From assembly GCF_018614525.1 (NCBI RefSeq), contig NZ_JAGGOL010000092.1, positions 1 through 42,437 on the forward strand: DNA of 42,437 nucleotides. The letters are read 5' to 3'. Numbering within the stretch: position 1 is the stretch's first letter; every line of letters begins with the position of its first letter. The notes under the pieces were generated by a model. That model saw nothing but the letters and a program-made list of their open reading frames with translations. It had not been told where the DNA came from and made no database searches. The position numbers were made by a program, and so were the translations under genes. This document shows, in pieces, positions 15,225-23,669 of this stretch. Source of the DNA: Streptomyces sp. ISL-11 (GTDB lineage Bacteria > Actinomycetota > Actinomycetes > Streptomycetales > Streptomycetaceae).

Positions 15225-16751
15225 GTGACACAAGAGCCCGGTCGAGCACGGGGCTGGGCGGCGCCCCGGAACGTCATGAAGCTCAGCATGCGGTGGATCA
15301 GCCTGCGGCTGCGGCTGATGCTCGTCTTCGCGCTGGTGGCCCTTGCGGCCGCCGTCTCGGCGTCCGCCATCGCGTACTGGCTCAACCGCGACGCGGTCCT
15401 CACCCGCACTCAGGACGCCGCGCTCGACGACTTCCGCAAGTCGTTGCAGGACAACACCGGTTCGCTGCCGCTGAACCCGACCTGCCAGGAGCTCCAGGCG
15501 GCCGCGGACCGGATGGCGGCGACCTCGCAGAAGTACGAGGTGCTGCTGATGGGCACGTCCGGCAGCGGCTGCGCGGCGCCCTCCGACCGTGATCTGTTCA
15601 CGCTCAGGGTCGTGCCCGCGTCGTTGCGGGCCGCCGTCGAGCGCGAGCGCCGGATCGACGACTCCAACCGCTACGCCTACCACCTGTACTGGCAGCGGAT
15701 CACCTTCGGCGGCAAGCCGTACCTGGTCGGCGGCGCCAAGGTGATCGGCGGCGGCCCCACCGGCTATCTGCTGAAGTCCCTGGAGAACGAGCGGGCCGAC
15801 CTCAACTCCCTGGCGTGGTCGCTGGGCATCGCCACCGGCCTGGCGCTCATCGGCTCCGCCCTGCTCGCCCAGGCGGCCGCCTCGACGGTGCTGCGGCCCG
15901 TACAGCGGCTCGGCGACGCGGCCCGGCGGCTCGGCGAGGGCAAGCTGGACACCCGGCTCCAGGTGTCGGGCACCGACGAGCTGGCGGACCTCTCGCGGAC
16001 GTTCAACAGGACGGCCGAGTCGCTGGAGAAGCGGGTCGAGGAGCTCAGCGCCCGGGAGGCGTCCAGCCGTCGCTTCGTCGCCGACATGTCGCACGAGCTG
16101 CGCACCCCGCTGACGGCGATCACCGCGGTGACCGAGGTGCTGGAGGACGAGGCCGACAACCTCGACCCGATGATCGCGCCCGCCGTGCAGCTGGTGGTCA
16201 GCGAGACCCGCCGGCTCAACGACCTGGTGGAGAACCTGATGGAGGTCACCCGCTTCGACGCGGGCACCGCCCGCCTGGTCCTGGACGACGTCGACGTCGC
16301 CGACCAGGTCACCGCCTGCATCGACGCCCGCGCCTGGCTGGACGCGGTCGAACTGGACGCCGAGCGCGGCAACGTGGTCCGGCTCGACCCCCGCCGTCTC
16401 GACGTCATCCTCGCCAACCTCGTCGGCAACGCCCTCAAGCACGGCGGGTCGCCCGTACGGGTCTCGGTGCGGACGGTGGACGACTCGCTGCGCATCGACG
16501 TGCGCGACCACGGCCCCGGCATCCCCGAGGACGTCCTGCCGCACGTCTTCGACCGCTTCTACAAGGCGAGCGCCTCCCGGCCGCGCTCCGAGGGCAGCGG
16601 TCTGGGCCTGTCCATCGCCCTGGAGAACGCCCACATCCACGGCGGTGAGATCACCGCCGCCAACTCCCCCGAGGGCGGTGCGGTCTTCACGCTGACGCTG
16701 CCGCGCGACGCCTCGCGGCTGACCGACGAGGCGGAGGAGGGCGGAAAGTGA
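15225..16751 (+). CDS. afsQ2: Sensor histidine kinase AfsQ2
   Basis: A 508-residue membrane histidine kinase. The first membrane helix lies at about 30-55. An extracellular sensor region of about 140 residues follows, with two cysteines (TCQEL and GSGCAAP), then a second membrane helix at about 190-216 and a HAMP linker. The HisKA domain has His290 in ADMSHELRTPLTAI. The HATPase domain shows the N box (LVGNALKHG), G1 (DHGPGIP) and G2 (GSGLGLSIA). It is the cognate kinase of AfsQ1 by adjacency. The GTG at 15225 has an AGAGAG-type site upstream. Its TGA overlaps the GTG of the lipoprotein gene. Confidence 0.93.
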   Translation: MTQEPGRARGWAAPRNVMKLSMRWISLRLRLMLVFALVALAAAVSASAIAYWLNRDAVLTRTQDAALDDFRKSLQDNTGSLPLNPTCQELQAAADRMAATSQKYEVLLMGTSGSGCAAPSDRDLFTLRVVPASLRAAVERERRIDDSNRYAYHLYWQRITFGGKPYLVGGAKVIGGGPTGYLLKSLENERADLNSLAWSLGIATGLALIGSALLAQAAASTVLRPVQRLGDAARRLGEGKLDTRLQVSGTDELADLSRTFNRTAESLEKRVEELSAREASSRRFVADMSHELRTPLTAITAVTEVLEDEADNLDPMIAPAVQLVVSETRRLNDLVENLMEVTRFDAGTARLVLDDVDVADQVTACIDARAWLDAVELDAERGNVVRLDPRRLDVILANLVGNALKHGGSPVRVSVRTVDDSLRIDVRDHGPGIPEDVLPHVFDRFYKASASRPRSEGSGLGLSIALENAHIHGGEITAANSPEGGAVFTLTLPRDASRLTDEAEEGGK

Positions 16752-17353
16752 ACCCCGCAGCCCGAAGGATCCGGACCGCCGCCGTGGCGCTGGCGCTGCT
16801 CGGCGCGTTCCCCGCGCTCTCCGGCTGCGGGATCCGCGGCACCGCGGTGCCGGTGGACGCCGGCGGCGCGCCCTCCCGCGCGTCGTGCGTCGTACCGGCC
16901 GACCGGAGCGCGCCCGGGGGCCTGGCCACCGTGACCATCCAGCTGACGTGCACCTCCCAGCTGGTGCCCGTCACCCGGCAGGTCTCCCTGCCGGACAAGC
17001 CGGGCGACACCGTGGTGGTCGCCCGCGCCCTCCTCGACGAGCTGCGCGAGTCGCCGTCGAACGAGGAGGCCGCGGCCGGGCTCACCTCCTCGGTACCGCA
17101 GCGGCTGACCGTGGCCGGGCCGCGGCCGGGCGACCCGGGCGGCACGCTGCGCCTGGGCCGGGAGCCCGAGGAACTGCCGCAGGTCGCGCTGGCCCAGGTG
17201 ATCTGCACGTACGCCGGTACGGCCGCGGCCGACGGCAAGGACACGGTCGTCCTGGGCGGCCCCGGCGAGGAACGGCCCCGCGCCTACGGGTGCACCGACG
17301 CGATGCGCGGTCACCCCGACACCGCGGAGATCAAGGGCACCCGGATCCCCTGA
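16748..17353 (+). CDS. Lipoprotein of the afsQ operon
   Basis: A 201-residue lipoprotein. A signal peptide of about 26 residues ends in the lipobox LSGC, so Cys27 would be lipidated. The mature part is Gly/Pro-rich with paired cysteines (ASCVV, QLTCTSQL, QVICTYAG, AYGCTDAM) that could form two disulfides. Its GTG overlaps the afsQ2 stop, with GGAGGAGGG upstream, so it is translationally coupled to the sensor kinase. A role as a periplasm-side partner of AfsQ2 is plausible by position, but nothing in the sequence proves it. Confidence 0.85.
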   Translation: MNPAARRIRTAAVALALLGAFPALSGCGIRGTAVPVDAGGAPSRASCVVPADRSAPGGLATVTIQLTCTSQLVPVTRQVSLPDKPGDTVVVARALLDELRESPSNEEAAAGLTSSVPQRLTVAGPRPGDPGGTLRLGREPEELPQVALAQVICTYAGTAAADGKDTVVLGGPGEERPRAYGCTDAMRGHPDTAEIKGTRIP

Positions 17354-17442
17354 CGGTCGTCACGCGCCGTCACCGTGCGCCGTCGCGACTCTCCGTCGCC
17401 GCCGGCGGAACCGCGCGACCGGCGCACGGCGTCCTGTGGGGC

Positions 17443-17997
17443 GTGCAGGGTCATGGTTACGGCGGTACGCCCGCCCTCCGATACCGCTACCGCTTCGCGG
17501 GGTGCGTGCTGCTCGTCGCCCATCTCCTGGCCGTCGGCTGGCTGGCCCTGCGCCCGCTGACGGCGCCCTGGGTGGCCGCCGCGCACCTGGAACCGCTGGC
17601 GACGATCCGTGCCGATCTGGCGCTCGGCCCCTGGGGTGCGGCGCGCGCGATCGGCGCGGCCGTGCTGCCGCTGGCGCCGCTGGGAGTGCTGCTGCCGTGG
17701 GCGAGGGGCCGGGTGTGCGCGTCCTCGCTGGGCTCGCTCACGCGCACCGTCTTCACCGCCGCGATGATCTCCCTGGTCCTCCAGGTCGTCCAGAGCGGCG
17801 TCATGGGCCAGGTGCTGAACCTGGACGCGCTGCTGCTCAATGTGACGGGTGTGGCGCTCGCGCACCTGGCCGTGGTGCCCGCCGTACGGGCCCGCCTCCG
17901 TCGCGGCGGTGACGGCGGACGGCCGGAGCCCCTACGCCGCGAGGAGGAGATGCCGGGGATGACCCCGACGATCCCCAGGGTCCGGATCGCCCCTTAG
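17443..17997 (+). CDS. VanZ-family membrane protein
   Basis: A 184-residue integral membrane protein of the VanZ type. It has four predicted helices (about 16-36, 60-85, 98-120, 125-145), with the family's NLDALLLNVTGVALAHL pattern, the usual D-x-x-x-N-x-x-G signature. VanZ proteins confer low-level teicoplanin resistance in enterococci; the actinobacterial homologues are uncharacterised. The GTG at 17443 is chosen because the frame upstream overlaps the lipoprotein in another frame and is not coding-like. The C-terminus is basic and cytoplasmic. It lies 89 bp after the lipoprotein gene. Confidence 0.78.
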   Translation: MQGHGYGGTPALRYRYRFAGCVLLVAHLLAVGWLALRPLTAPWVAAAHLEPLATIRADLALGPWGAARAIGAAVLPLAPLGVLLPWARGRVCASSLGSLTRTVFTAAMISLVLQVVQSGVMGQVLNLDALLLNVTGVALAHLAVVPAVRARLRRGGDGGRPEPLRREEEMPGMTPTIPRVRIAP

Positions 17998-18101
17998 GGC
18001 GACGCCCGGGCAGGGCCCGCGACCGTAACGTGGAGTCACCGGGAAACGCTCCCGCCGGTGCCGCGAAGACGGCGCCGGGTCCACGACGAGGAGTCACCGT
18101 C

Positions 18102-18314
18102 ATGTCCGCTCCGCTGGTCCGGCCCCGCCACCACAGGATGATCGCCGGAGTCTGCGCGGGCCTCGCCCAGCGCTATGGAACCTCCCGCACCACGATGCGC
18201 GTGATCTTCCTGGTCTCGTGCCTGCTGCCCGGCCCCCAGTTCCTGCTCTACCTCGCGCTGTGGCTGCTGCTGCCGAGCGAGAAGAACGCCGGCGGGTCCG
18301 CGCCCGCGTGGTGA
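18102..18314 (+). CDS. Small PspC-domain membrane protein
   Basis: A 70-residue protein that is almost entirely a PspC domain. It has the amphipathic segment RHHRMIAGVCAGLAQRYG, then TTMRVIFLVSCLLPGPQ and a hydrophobic stretch FLLYLALWLLLP. Stand-alone PspC proteins in actinobacteria are thought to belong to membrane-stress responses; no psp partners are adjacent here. A GAGGAG ribosome site lies before ATG 18102. Confidence 0.88.
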   Translation: MSAPLVRPRHHRMIAGVCAGLAQRYGTSRTTMRVIFLVSCLLPGPQFLLYLALWLLLPSEKNAGGSAPAW

Positions 18315-18345
18315 TGTCGCGGTAGGCGCGGGCGGACGGCGCACG

Positions 18346-18386
18346 CGGCGGGCCGCGCACCCCGGTGCGGGACGCGCGGCCCGCCG
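18346..18386. terminator. Bidirectional hairpin terminator
   Basis: Perfect 13-bp arms (18346-18358 and 18374-18386; left CGGCGGGCCGCGC) flank a 15-nt loop between the convergent PspC gene and the small secreted-protein gene. Confidence 0.75.
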
Positions 18387-18407
18387 TCGCGTTGCGGGAT
18401 CCGTGGC

Positions 18408-18782
18408 TCAGCCGCCGGCGCCCGGAATGGAGAGGTTGCCCAGCGGCAGACCGCCGAGCAGACCGCCGTTGCCCTTGGTGTCGGCCGGCAGCTTCGGCAC
18501 GGCCGGGAGGTTGGGTGCCAGGGCCATGTCGGCGGCCTTGGACGGGGCCTCCAGGATGCCGCCCTGGATCGCGCGGTCCGTCGCGGAGACCAGGGGCCCG
18601 CCCGCGGGCGCGAGCTTGGCGGCCTGCTGGACGGGGAGCCCGCCCATCGTGGTCTTGGTGGTGCCGGCGATCGACTCGAAGGTGCCCGCGGTGCCCGCCG
18701 CCGACGCGCTGCCCGCCGCCGTGGCGGCGAAGGCAATACCGAGCGCGGCAACACCGAGGGTCTTGATGGTTCCCTGCTTCAT
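18408..18782 (-). CDS. Small secreted protein, function unknown
   Basis: A 124-residue exported protein. The signal peptide MKQGTIKTLGVAALGIAFAA is followed by a cleavage site near SASAA (about residue 29). The mature region is Ala/Gly/Pro-rich and ends in a Gly/Leu-rich tail (GGLLGGLPLGNLSIPGAGG). There are no cysteines and no catalytic motif. Homologues of this type are common in Streptomyces without assigned function. ATG 18782 is chosen because it starts directly at the signal peptide and has GAGGACAG upstream. Confidence 0.75.
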   Translation of the reverse strand: MKQGTIKTLGVAALGIAFAATAAGSASAAGTAGTFESIAGTTKTTMGGLPVQQAAKLAPAGGPLVSATDRAIQGGILEAPSKAADMALAPNLPAVPKLPADTKGNGGLLGGLPLGNLSIPGAGG

Positions 18783-18862
18783 CTGAATTCTGTCCTCGCG
18801 ACGGGGGATTTTGAGCGGGCACTGCAACTTAGTCGCGAGTTCCGGGCCACCGCAATCAATGA

Positions 18863-18893
18863 CACGGCCGGGACAGAAACCGTCCCGGCCGTG
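18863..18893 (-). terminator. Terminator after adenosine deaminase
   Basis: Perfect 12-bp arms (18863-18874 and 18882-18893, CACGGCCGGGAC) flank a 7-nt loop, 57 bp downstream of the adenosine deaminase stop. It separates that gene from the small secreted-protein gene on the same strand. Confidence 0.75.
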
Positions 18894-18949
18894 GTCACGG
18901 TATTCCCCGTGGATTCACCGTCCGTGGCGACGGTGTACAGATGTGCTGG

Positions 18950-20086
18950 TCAGGCGGTTTCCGTCACCGTCTGCCGGAACAGCCATTCCGACTTGAGCTC
19001 GGCGTATCCCGGCTTGATGACGTCGTTGATCATCGCCAGACGTTCATCGAATGGGATGAACGCGGACTTCATCGCGTTGACGGTGAACCACTGCATGTCG
19101 TCGAGACCGTACCCGAATGCCTTCACCAGGTGCTCGAATTCCCGGCTCATGCTGGTGCCGCTCATCAGACGATTATCGGTATTCACCGTCGCCCGGAAAT
19201 GCAGCTTGCGCAGCAGGCTGATCGGGTGCTCCTCGTACGAGGCGGCCGCACCGGTCTGGAGGTTCGAGGTCGGGCACATCTCCAGCGGAATGCGCTTGTC
19301 CCGTACGTACGACGCCAGCCGGCCGAGCTTGACCGTGCCGTCCTCGGTGATCTCGATGTCGTCGACGATGCGCACGCCGTGGCCGAGCCGGTCCGCGCCG
19401 CACCACTGGAGGGCCTGCCAGATGGACGGCAGGCCGAACGCCTCACCCGCGTGGATGGTGAAGTGGTTGTTCTCGCGCTTGAGGTACTCGAAGGCGTCGA
19501 GGTGGCGGGTGGGAGGGAAGCCCGCCTCCGCGCCCGCGATGTCGAAGCCGGTCACGCCCGAGTCGCGGTAGCGGTTCGCGAGTTCGGCGATCTCCAGCGC
19601 GCGGGCGGCGTGCCGCATCGCGGTGAGCAGGGCGCCGACGCGGATGCGGTGGCCGCTCGCCTTCGCCCGGCGCTCGCCCAGGCGGAAGCCCTCGTTCACG
19701 GCCTCGACGACCTCTTCGAGGGAGAGCCCGCCCTCCAGGTGCTGCTCGGGGGCGTAGCGCACCTCGGCGTAGACGACGCCGTCCTCCGCCAGGTCCTCCG
19801 CGCACTCGGCGGCCACCCGGACGAGCGCGTCGCGCGTCTGCATCACGGCGCAGGTGTGCGCGAAGGTCTCCAGGTAGCGCTCCAGCGAACCGGAGTCGGC
19901 GGCCTCCCGGAACCAGACGCCCAGCTTGTCCGGGTCGGTCTCCGGCAGACCGTCGTAGCCCGTCTCGCGGGCCAGGTCGACGACGGTGCCGGGGCGCAGT
20001 CCGCCATCGAGGTGGTCGTGCAGCAGCACCTTGGGCGCACGACGGATCTGCTCGGGAGTGGGGTGGGAGGAGGTCTCGGTCGTCAT
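18950..20086 (-). CDS. Adenosine deaminase
   Basis: A 378-residue metal-dependent deaminase that hydrolyses adenosine/deoxyadenosine to inosine/deoxyinosine and ammonia. The zinc ligands are the HxH motif at His23-Asp24-His25, His212 in HAGE with catalytic Glu215, and Asp304. Residue 305 is Asn where many family members have a second Asp (TDNRLMSG rather than TDDP). This is a normal variation in the actinobacterial subgroup as far as I recall. It supplies inosine to the purine nucleoside phosphorylase. ATG 20086 follows TAGAGT by 6 nt, so the mRNA is probably leaderless. The CTACGCGCGTAG palindrome lies just upstream of that -10 box. Confidence 0.93.
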   Translation of the reverse strand: MTTETSSHPTPEQIRRAPKVLLHDHLDGGLRPGTVVDLARETGYDGLPETDPDKLGVWFREAADSGSLERYLETFAHTCAVMQTRDALVRVAAECAEDLAEDGVVYAEVRYAPEQHLEGGLSLEEVVEAVNEGFRLGERRAKASGHRIRVGALLTAMRHAARALEIAELANRYRDSGVTGFDIAGAEAGFPPTRHLDAFEYLKRENNHFTIHAGEAFGLPSIWQALQWCGADRLGHGVRIVDDIEITEDGTVKLGRLASYVRDKRIPLEMCPTSNLQTGAAASYEEHPISLLRKLHFRATVNTDNRLMSGTSMSREFEHLVKAFGYGLDDMQWFTVNAMKSAFIPFDERLAMINDVIKPGYAELKSEWLFRQTVTETA

Positions 20087-20092
20087 CTCGGC

Positions 20093-20114
20093 ACTCTAAC
20101 GCCTACGCGCGTAG
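20093..20114 (-). promoter_or_regulatory. Adenosine deaminase promoter with CTACGCGCGTAG operator
   Basis: A perfect palindrome at 20103-20114. Reading on the minus strand, four bases later comes the -10 box TAGAGT (20093-20098), then 6 nt and ATG 20086. The layout is the same as at deoC and PNP. Confidence 0.8.
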
Positions 20115-20189
20115 ACGGCGGCGAACGATACGGAACGGTGACCCATCGACGGGGTGGACACCACGCGGCCTTCTGCCATCGTTTCTGCC

Positions 20190-20969
20190 ATGTCTCAGCA
20201 AGCGATGCCGCAGCGGGACCCCGGAGCTCCGGGAAGCGGGGCCGCGAGCCTCGGAAAGCCGCTGGGCGCCGGGCATTCGGTGCACGGCGTAGCCCTGTTG
20301 CTGCCGGCCGGCCACGCCGCCGGAACCCGCCGCCCCTCGGCCCTGACCCTCGCCGCGCAGCGGCCGCTGGCCCGCCGGCTGGCCCGGGCCGGCGCGGCGG
20401 AGGGGCTGGTCACCCACGTCGTCCGCTACCGCCGCCGCGGCTGGAACGACGCCGCGGCCGACCCGGTGCGGGACGCGGAGTGGGCCGCGGACGAGTCCGT
20501 ACGCCGCTACGGCGACGTGCCGGTCTGCCTGGTCGGCACGGGCATGGGCGGCCGGGCCGCCCTTCGCGCCGCCGGGCACCCGGCCGTCACGTCCGTCCTG
20601 GCCCTGGCGCCCTGGCTGCCCGAACGGGATGCCCACCTCACCCCCGACCCGGTGCGCCAGCTCACGGGCCGGCGCGTGCTCCTCGTCCACGGCACCAACG
20701 ACGAACACACCGACCCGGACCTCTCCTTCCGCCTCGCCGAACGCGCGAAGAAGGTCAACCGCGACGTCTGCCGCTTCGAGGTCCACTCCGACGGCCACGC
20801 CCTCCACCAGCACCGCTCGGAAGTCCGCGCCCTCACCGTGGACTTCGTCCTCGGCTCCCTCTTCGGCCGCCACTACGCCCGCCCGGTCGCGGACGCACTG
20901 GCGGCTCCCCCGCCGCTGGGACTGAGGATGCCGCTGGCTTCGGGGTTCGGGTCGTCGCTGGGGTATTGA
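20190..20969 (+). CDS. Alpha/beta hydrolase-fold protein lacking the serine nucleophile
   Basis: A 259-residue protein with the dienelactone-hydrolase-like alpha/beta fold: VALLLPAGHAAG early, a nucleophile-elbow-like VGTGMGGRAAL, the acid strand VLLVHGTNDEHTD and the late His in DGHALHQHR. At the elbow the usual G-x-S-x-G reads G116-T-G118-M-G120, so Gly118 stands where Ser should be. Either the protein is catalytically dead or it uses another residue. It may have a binding or structural role. ATG 20190 begins 75 bp from the adenosine deaminase operator, so shared control is possible. It converges on the LysR gene with a 19-bp gap. Confidence 0.75.
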   Translation: MSQQAMPQRDPGAPGSGAASLGKPLGAGHSVHGVALLLPAGHAAGTRRPSALTLAAQRPLARRLARAGAAEGLVTHVVRYRRRGWNDAAADPVRDAEWAADESVRRYGDVPVCLVGTGMGGRAALRAAGHPAVTSVLALAPWLPERDAHLTPDPVRQLTGRRVLLVHGTNDEHTDPDLSFRLAERAKKVNRDVCRFEVHSDGHALHQHRSEVRALTVDFVLGSLFGRHYARPVADALAAPPPLGLRMPLASGFGSSLGY

Positions 20970-20988
20970 GGGCGCGGAAGGCGCACCC

Positions 20989-21999
20989 CTACCGCGGCAG
21001 CAACTGCCCCCGCCGGGACAGCAGGAAGCGTTTGAACGCCGCCACCGGTGGGGTGTCGGGGTGACCGTCCAGCCAGGCCACGCCGATCTCGCGGATCGCG
21101 CGCGGTGCCGTGACGCTCAGTTCCACCACTCCCGGGCGCGCCACCGCCGGCGGTGGGAGGAGGCCGACGCCGAGGCCCGCGGCCACCAGGCCGCGGAGGG
21201 TTTCGGGGTCCTCCCCCTCGAAGGCCACCTTCGGGGTGAAGCCCGCCTCGGCGCAGAGCGCGTCGGTGATGCGGCGCAGGCCGTAGCCGGGTTCGAGGGT
21301 GACGAACAGCTCCGTGGCCGCCTCGGCGAGGCGCACGCGCTTGCGGGCCGCGAGCGGGTGGTCGTCGGGGACGACCAGGCGGAGCTTCTGCTCGTCCAGC
21401 CGGCGGGCCGCGAGGTCCGGGGCGTCGGGCAGCGGCGAGGTCAGGCACAGGTCGAGGTCGCCGTAGCGCAGCCGTTCCAGCATGGCCTCCCCGTAGCCCT
21501 GGACGAGCTGGAACCGTACGCGCGGATGGTCGGCGCGGAAGGCGCGGATCAGCTCGGGTACGGTCTCCGAGCCCAGGGTGTGCAGGAAGCCGAAGGCGAC
21601 CTTGCCGCTGGTGGGGTCGGCGTCGGCCTGTACGGACTCGGCGGCGCGCTCGACGTCGGACAGGGCCCGCTCCACGGACGCGAGGAAGGCCCGGCCGGCC
21701 GCGGTGAGCGAGAGCGTCCGGCCGTGGCGGGCGAACAGCGCCACCCCCAGGTCGTGTTCGATGCGGGCCATCGACCGGCTGAGGGTGGACTGCGGCATCT
21801 GCAACTGCTGCGCGGCGCGGGTGACGTGCTCGTGGCGGGCGACCGCCACGAACTGCGCGAGGCGCGGAGTGAGCGTGGCCGCCCAGGAATCCGCCTTGAT
21901 GTCGGGAGCGTCAGGGGTTGTCGAGTTGTCAAAATTCCGGGTCACGCTTTCGTTGCCGATCGGTGACAGAGACGGCCCTGGCCTGCGGTCATGCTGCAT
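20989..21999 (-). CDS. LysR-family transcriptional regulator
   Basis: A 336-residue LysR regulator. The winged helix-turn-helix covers about 40-100 (LTPRLAQFVAVARHEHVTRAA, then QMPQSTLSRSMARIE), and the two-lobed effector-binding domain about 125-330. ATG 21999 is chosen because GATAAT, close to a perfect -10 box, lies 7 nt upstream and would give a leaderless mRNA; GTG 21945 is an alternative. It is divergent from the MFS gene with 62 bp between starts, the classic LysR/target arrangement, so it probably controls that transporter. Confidence 0.88.
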   Translation of the reverse strand: MQHDRRPGPSLSPIGNESVTRNFDNSTTPDAPDIKADSWAATLTPRLAQFVAVARHEHVTRAAQQLQMPQSTLSRSMARIEHDLGVALFARHGRTLSLTAAGRAFLASVERALSDVERAAESVQADADPTSGKVAFGFLHTLGSETVPELIRAFRADHPRVRFQLVQGYGEAMLERLRYGDLDLCLTSPLPDAPDLAARRLDEQKLRLVVPDDHPLAARKRVRLAEAATELFVTLEPGYGLRRITDALCAEAGFTPKVAFEGEDPETLRGLVAAGLGVGLLPPPAVARPGVVELSVTAPRAIREIGVAWLDGHPDTPPVAAFKRFLLSRRGQLLPR

Positions 22000-22061
22000 G
22001 GGATCGATTATCGCGTTTTTGTGCATTGGACGCATGAGCGGTGCGTGCATACGGTCGGGAC

Positions 22062-23402
22062 ATGCCTCCTGCCGATACCGGGGCATCCGTCGTCATCACG
22101 CGATCGGGTGCCGCCGCACTGTCGTCCCTCACCACCTCCACCGACTCCGCCGCCTCCGCTGTCTCCCCCGATGACAGCAAGCTGGTGCCCGGCGGTCCCG
22201 GCTACCGCCGTACGAGCCTCGCGCTCTTCGCCGCGGGTGTCGCCACCTTCGCCCTGCTCTACTCCACGCAGGCCCTCCTTCCCGCGATCTCCGACGACCT
22301 CGGGGTGACGCCGGATCAGGCGAGCTGGACCGTCTCCGCCGCGACCGGCGGCCTCGCCCTCGCCGTCGTGCCGCTCAGCGCCCTGTCCGAGCGCTTCGGC
22401 CGGCGGACGATGATGACCGCCTCCCTGTGCGTCGCCGCGTTCGTCGCGCTGCTCGTACCGTTCGCCCCCGACCTCGGCTGGCTGGTGGCCCTGCGCGCCG
22501 TACAGGGTGCCGCGCTGGCCGGGCTGCCGGCGTCGGCGATGGCCTACCTCGCCGAGGAGGTCCGCGCGAAGGCGCTGGTCGGCGCGATCGGCCTGTTCGT
22601 GGCGGGCAACAGCCTCGGCGGCATGTCCGGGCGCATCGTCGCCGGCTGGTTCGCCCAGGCATGGGGCTGGCGAGCGGGTCTCGCCGCGGTCGGGGTCCTG
22701 GCCGTCGTGTGCGCGGTCGCCTTCCGGGTGCTGATCCCCAGGGCCCGGCACTTCACGCCGACGCCCGTCTCCCCGCGCGCCCTGGCCCGTACGGTCCGCG
22801 GCCACCTCTCCGACCCGCTGCTGCGCCGGCTGTACGCGATCGGCGCGCTCTTCATGACCGTCTTCGGCGCGGTCTACACGGTCATCGGCTACCGCCTGGC
22901 GGAGGCGCCGTTCTCCCTGCCGCAGGGTGTCGTCGGCTCGATCTTCCTGATCTACCTGGTCGGTACGGCCTCCTCCGCGGCGGCCGGCACTCTCGTCGGC
23001 CGCCTGGGCCGGCGCGGCGCGCTGTACCTGGCGGTCGGCACCACCACGGCGGGCCTGCTGCTCACCCTGACGGACTCGCTGCTCGCGGTCCTGCTGGGCC
23101 TGGTCCTGATCACGGCCGGCTTCTTCGCCGGCCACGCGGTGGCCTCGTCCTCCGTCAGCCGCGCCGCGAAGACGGGCCGCGCCCAGGCGTCGGCCCTCTA
23201 CCAGACGGCGTACTACCTGGGCAGCTCGGTCGGCGGCACGGTGGGTGCCGTCGCCTTCCACCTCGCCGGGTGGGACGGCACGGTGCTGCTGGGCCTGGTG
23301 GCGATGGTCGCGGCGGCGTCGATCACGCTGTACGCGACGCGGAAGGCGCTGGTGGAGCGGCGGCGGCTGAGCCCAGCCACATCAAGCCCGTCCGGCGTTT
23401 GA
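22062..23402 (+). CDS. MFS transporter (YnfM/arabinose-efflux type)
   Basis: A 446-residue major facilitator with 12 predicted membrane helices. Loop motifs include LSERFGRRTMM between helices 2 and 3 (the MFS motif A equivalent) and ALPASAMAYLAEEVRAK between helices 4 and 5. An N-terminal tail of about 45 hydrophilic residues precedes the first helix. This subgroup is usually annotated as drug or sugar efflux; the substrate is unknown. ATG 22062 has GGTCGGGA upstream. The last 10 or so codons and the stop (SPATSSPSGV then TGA) lie inside a copy of the dispersed palindromic repeat, so the original C-terminus was probably replaced or extended by it. Confidence 0.88.
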   Translation: MPPADTGASVVITRSGAAALSSLTTSTDSAASAVSPDDSKLVPGGPGYRRTSLALFAAGVATFALLYSTQALLPAISDDLGVTPDQASWTVSAATGGLALAVVPLSALSERFGRRTMMTASLCVAAFVALLVPFAPDLGWLVALRAVQGAALAGLPASAMAYLAEEVRAKALVGAIGLFVAGNSLGGMSGRIVAGWFAQAWGWRAGLAAVGVLAVVCAVAFRVLIPRARHFTPTPVSPRALARTVRGHLSDPLLRRLYAIGALFMTVFGAVYTVIGYRLAEAPFSLPQGVVGSIFLIYLVGTASSAAAGTLVGRLGRRGALYLAVGTTTAGLLLTLTDSLLAVLLGLVLITAGFFAGHAVASSSVSRAAKTGRAQASALYQTAYYLGSSVGGTVGAVAFHLAGWDGTVLLGLVAMVAAASITLYATRKALVERRRLSPATSSPSGV

Positions 23403-23474
23403 GGACGCGCCCGCAGGGCGCCCGCCGCCGCAGGCGGCAAAGGCCGCAGGCGGCAAAGGCCGCAGGCGGCAAAG
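23364..23474. repeat. Modular palindromic repeat, copy 2 (half core plus expanded module A)
   Basis: Only the right half of the core is present (CGGCTGAGCCCAG at 23364-23376, then ATCAAGCCCGTCCGGCGTTT from 23381). Module A follows from 23407. Its end is expanded into three perfect tandem 16-bp units, GCCGCAGGCGGCAAAG, at 23427-23442, 23443-23458 and 23459-23474. The left part overlaps the 3' end of the MFS gene. The rest of the gap to 23669 holds only the promoter region of the next gene. Confidence 0.85.
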
Positions 23475-23669
23475 ACAGCCCGCGGTCAGCGGCACCGTGG
23501 CGCAAACCTGACGCCCCCTCATACCAGGTCGCGCTCATCCCGGTTGGCCTTCACGGCCTGTGACGCGCTTCTCACACCGCGGTCGTACGGGGTGACTTTT
23601 CTTCCCGCGTCCGGTGTCCTTGCCCATCGACAGATGTGAAGTGCACATGCCGATGAGGACGGGTGTGAA

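Noticed and set aside
18941..21064. Very long plus-strand open frame across adenosine deaminase and the hydrolase
   Set aside because: It covers two recognised genes in wrong frames, with no signal or motif; typical high-GC artefact.
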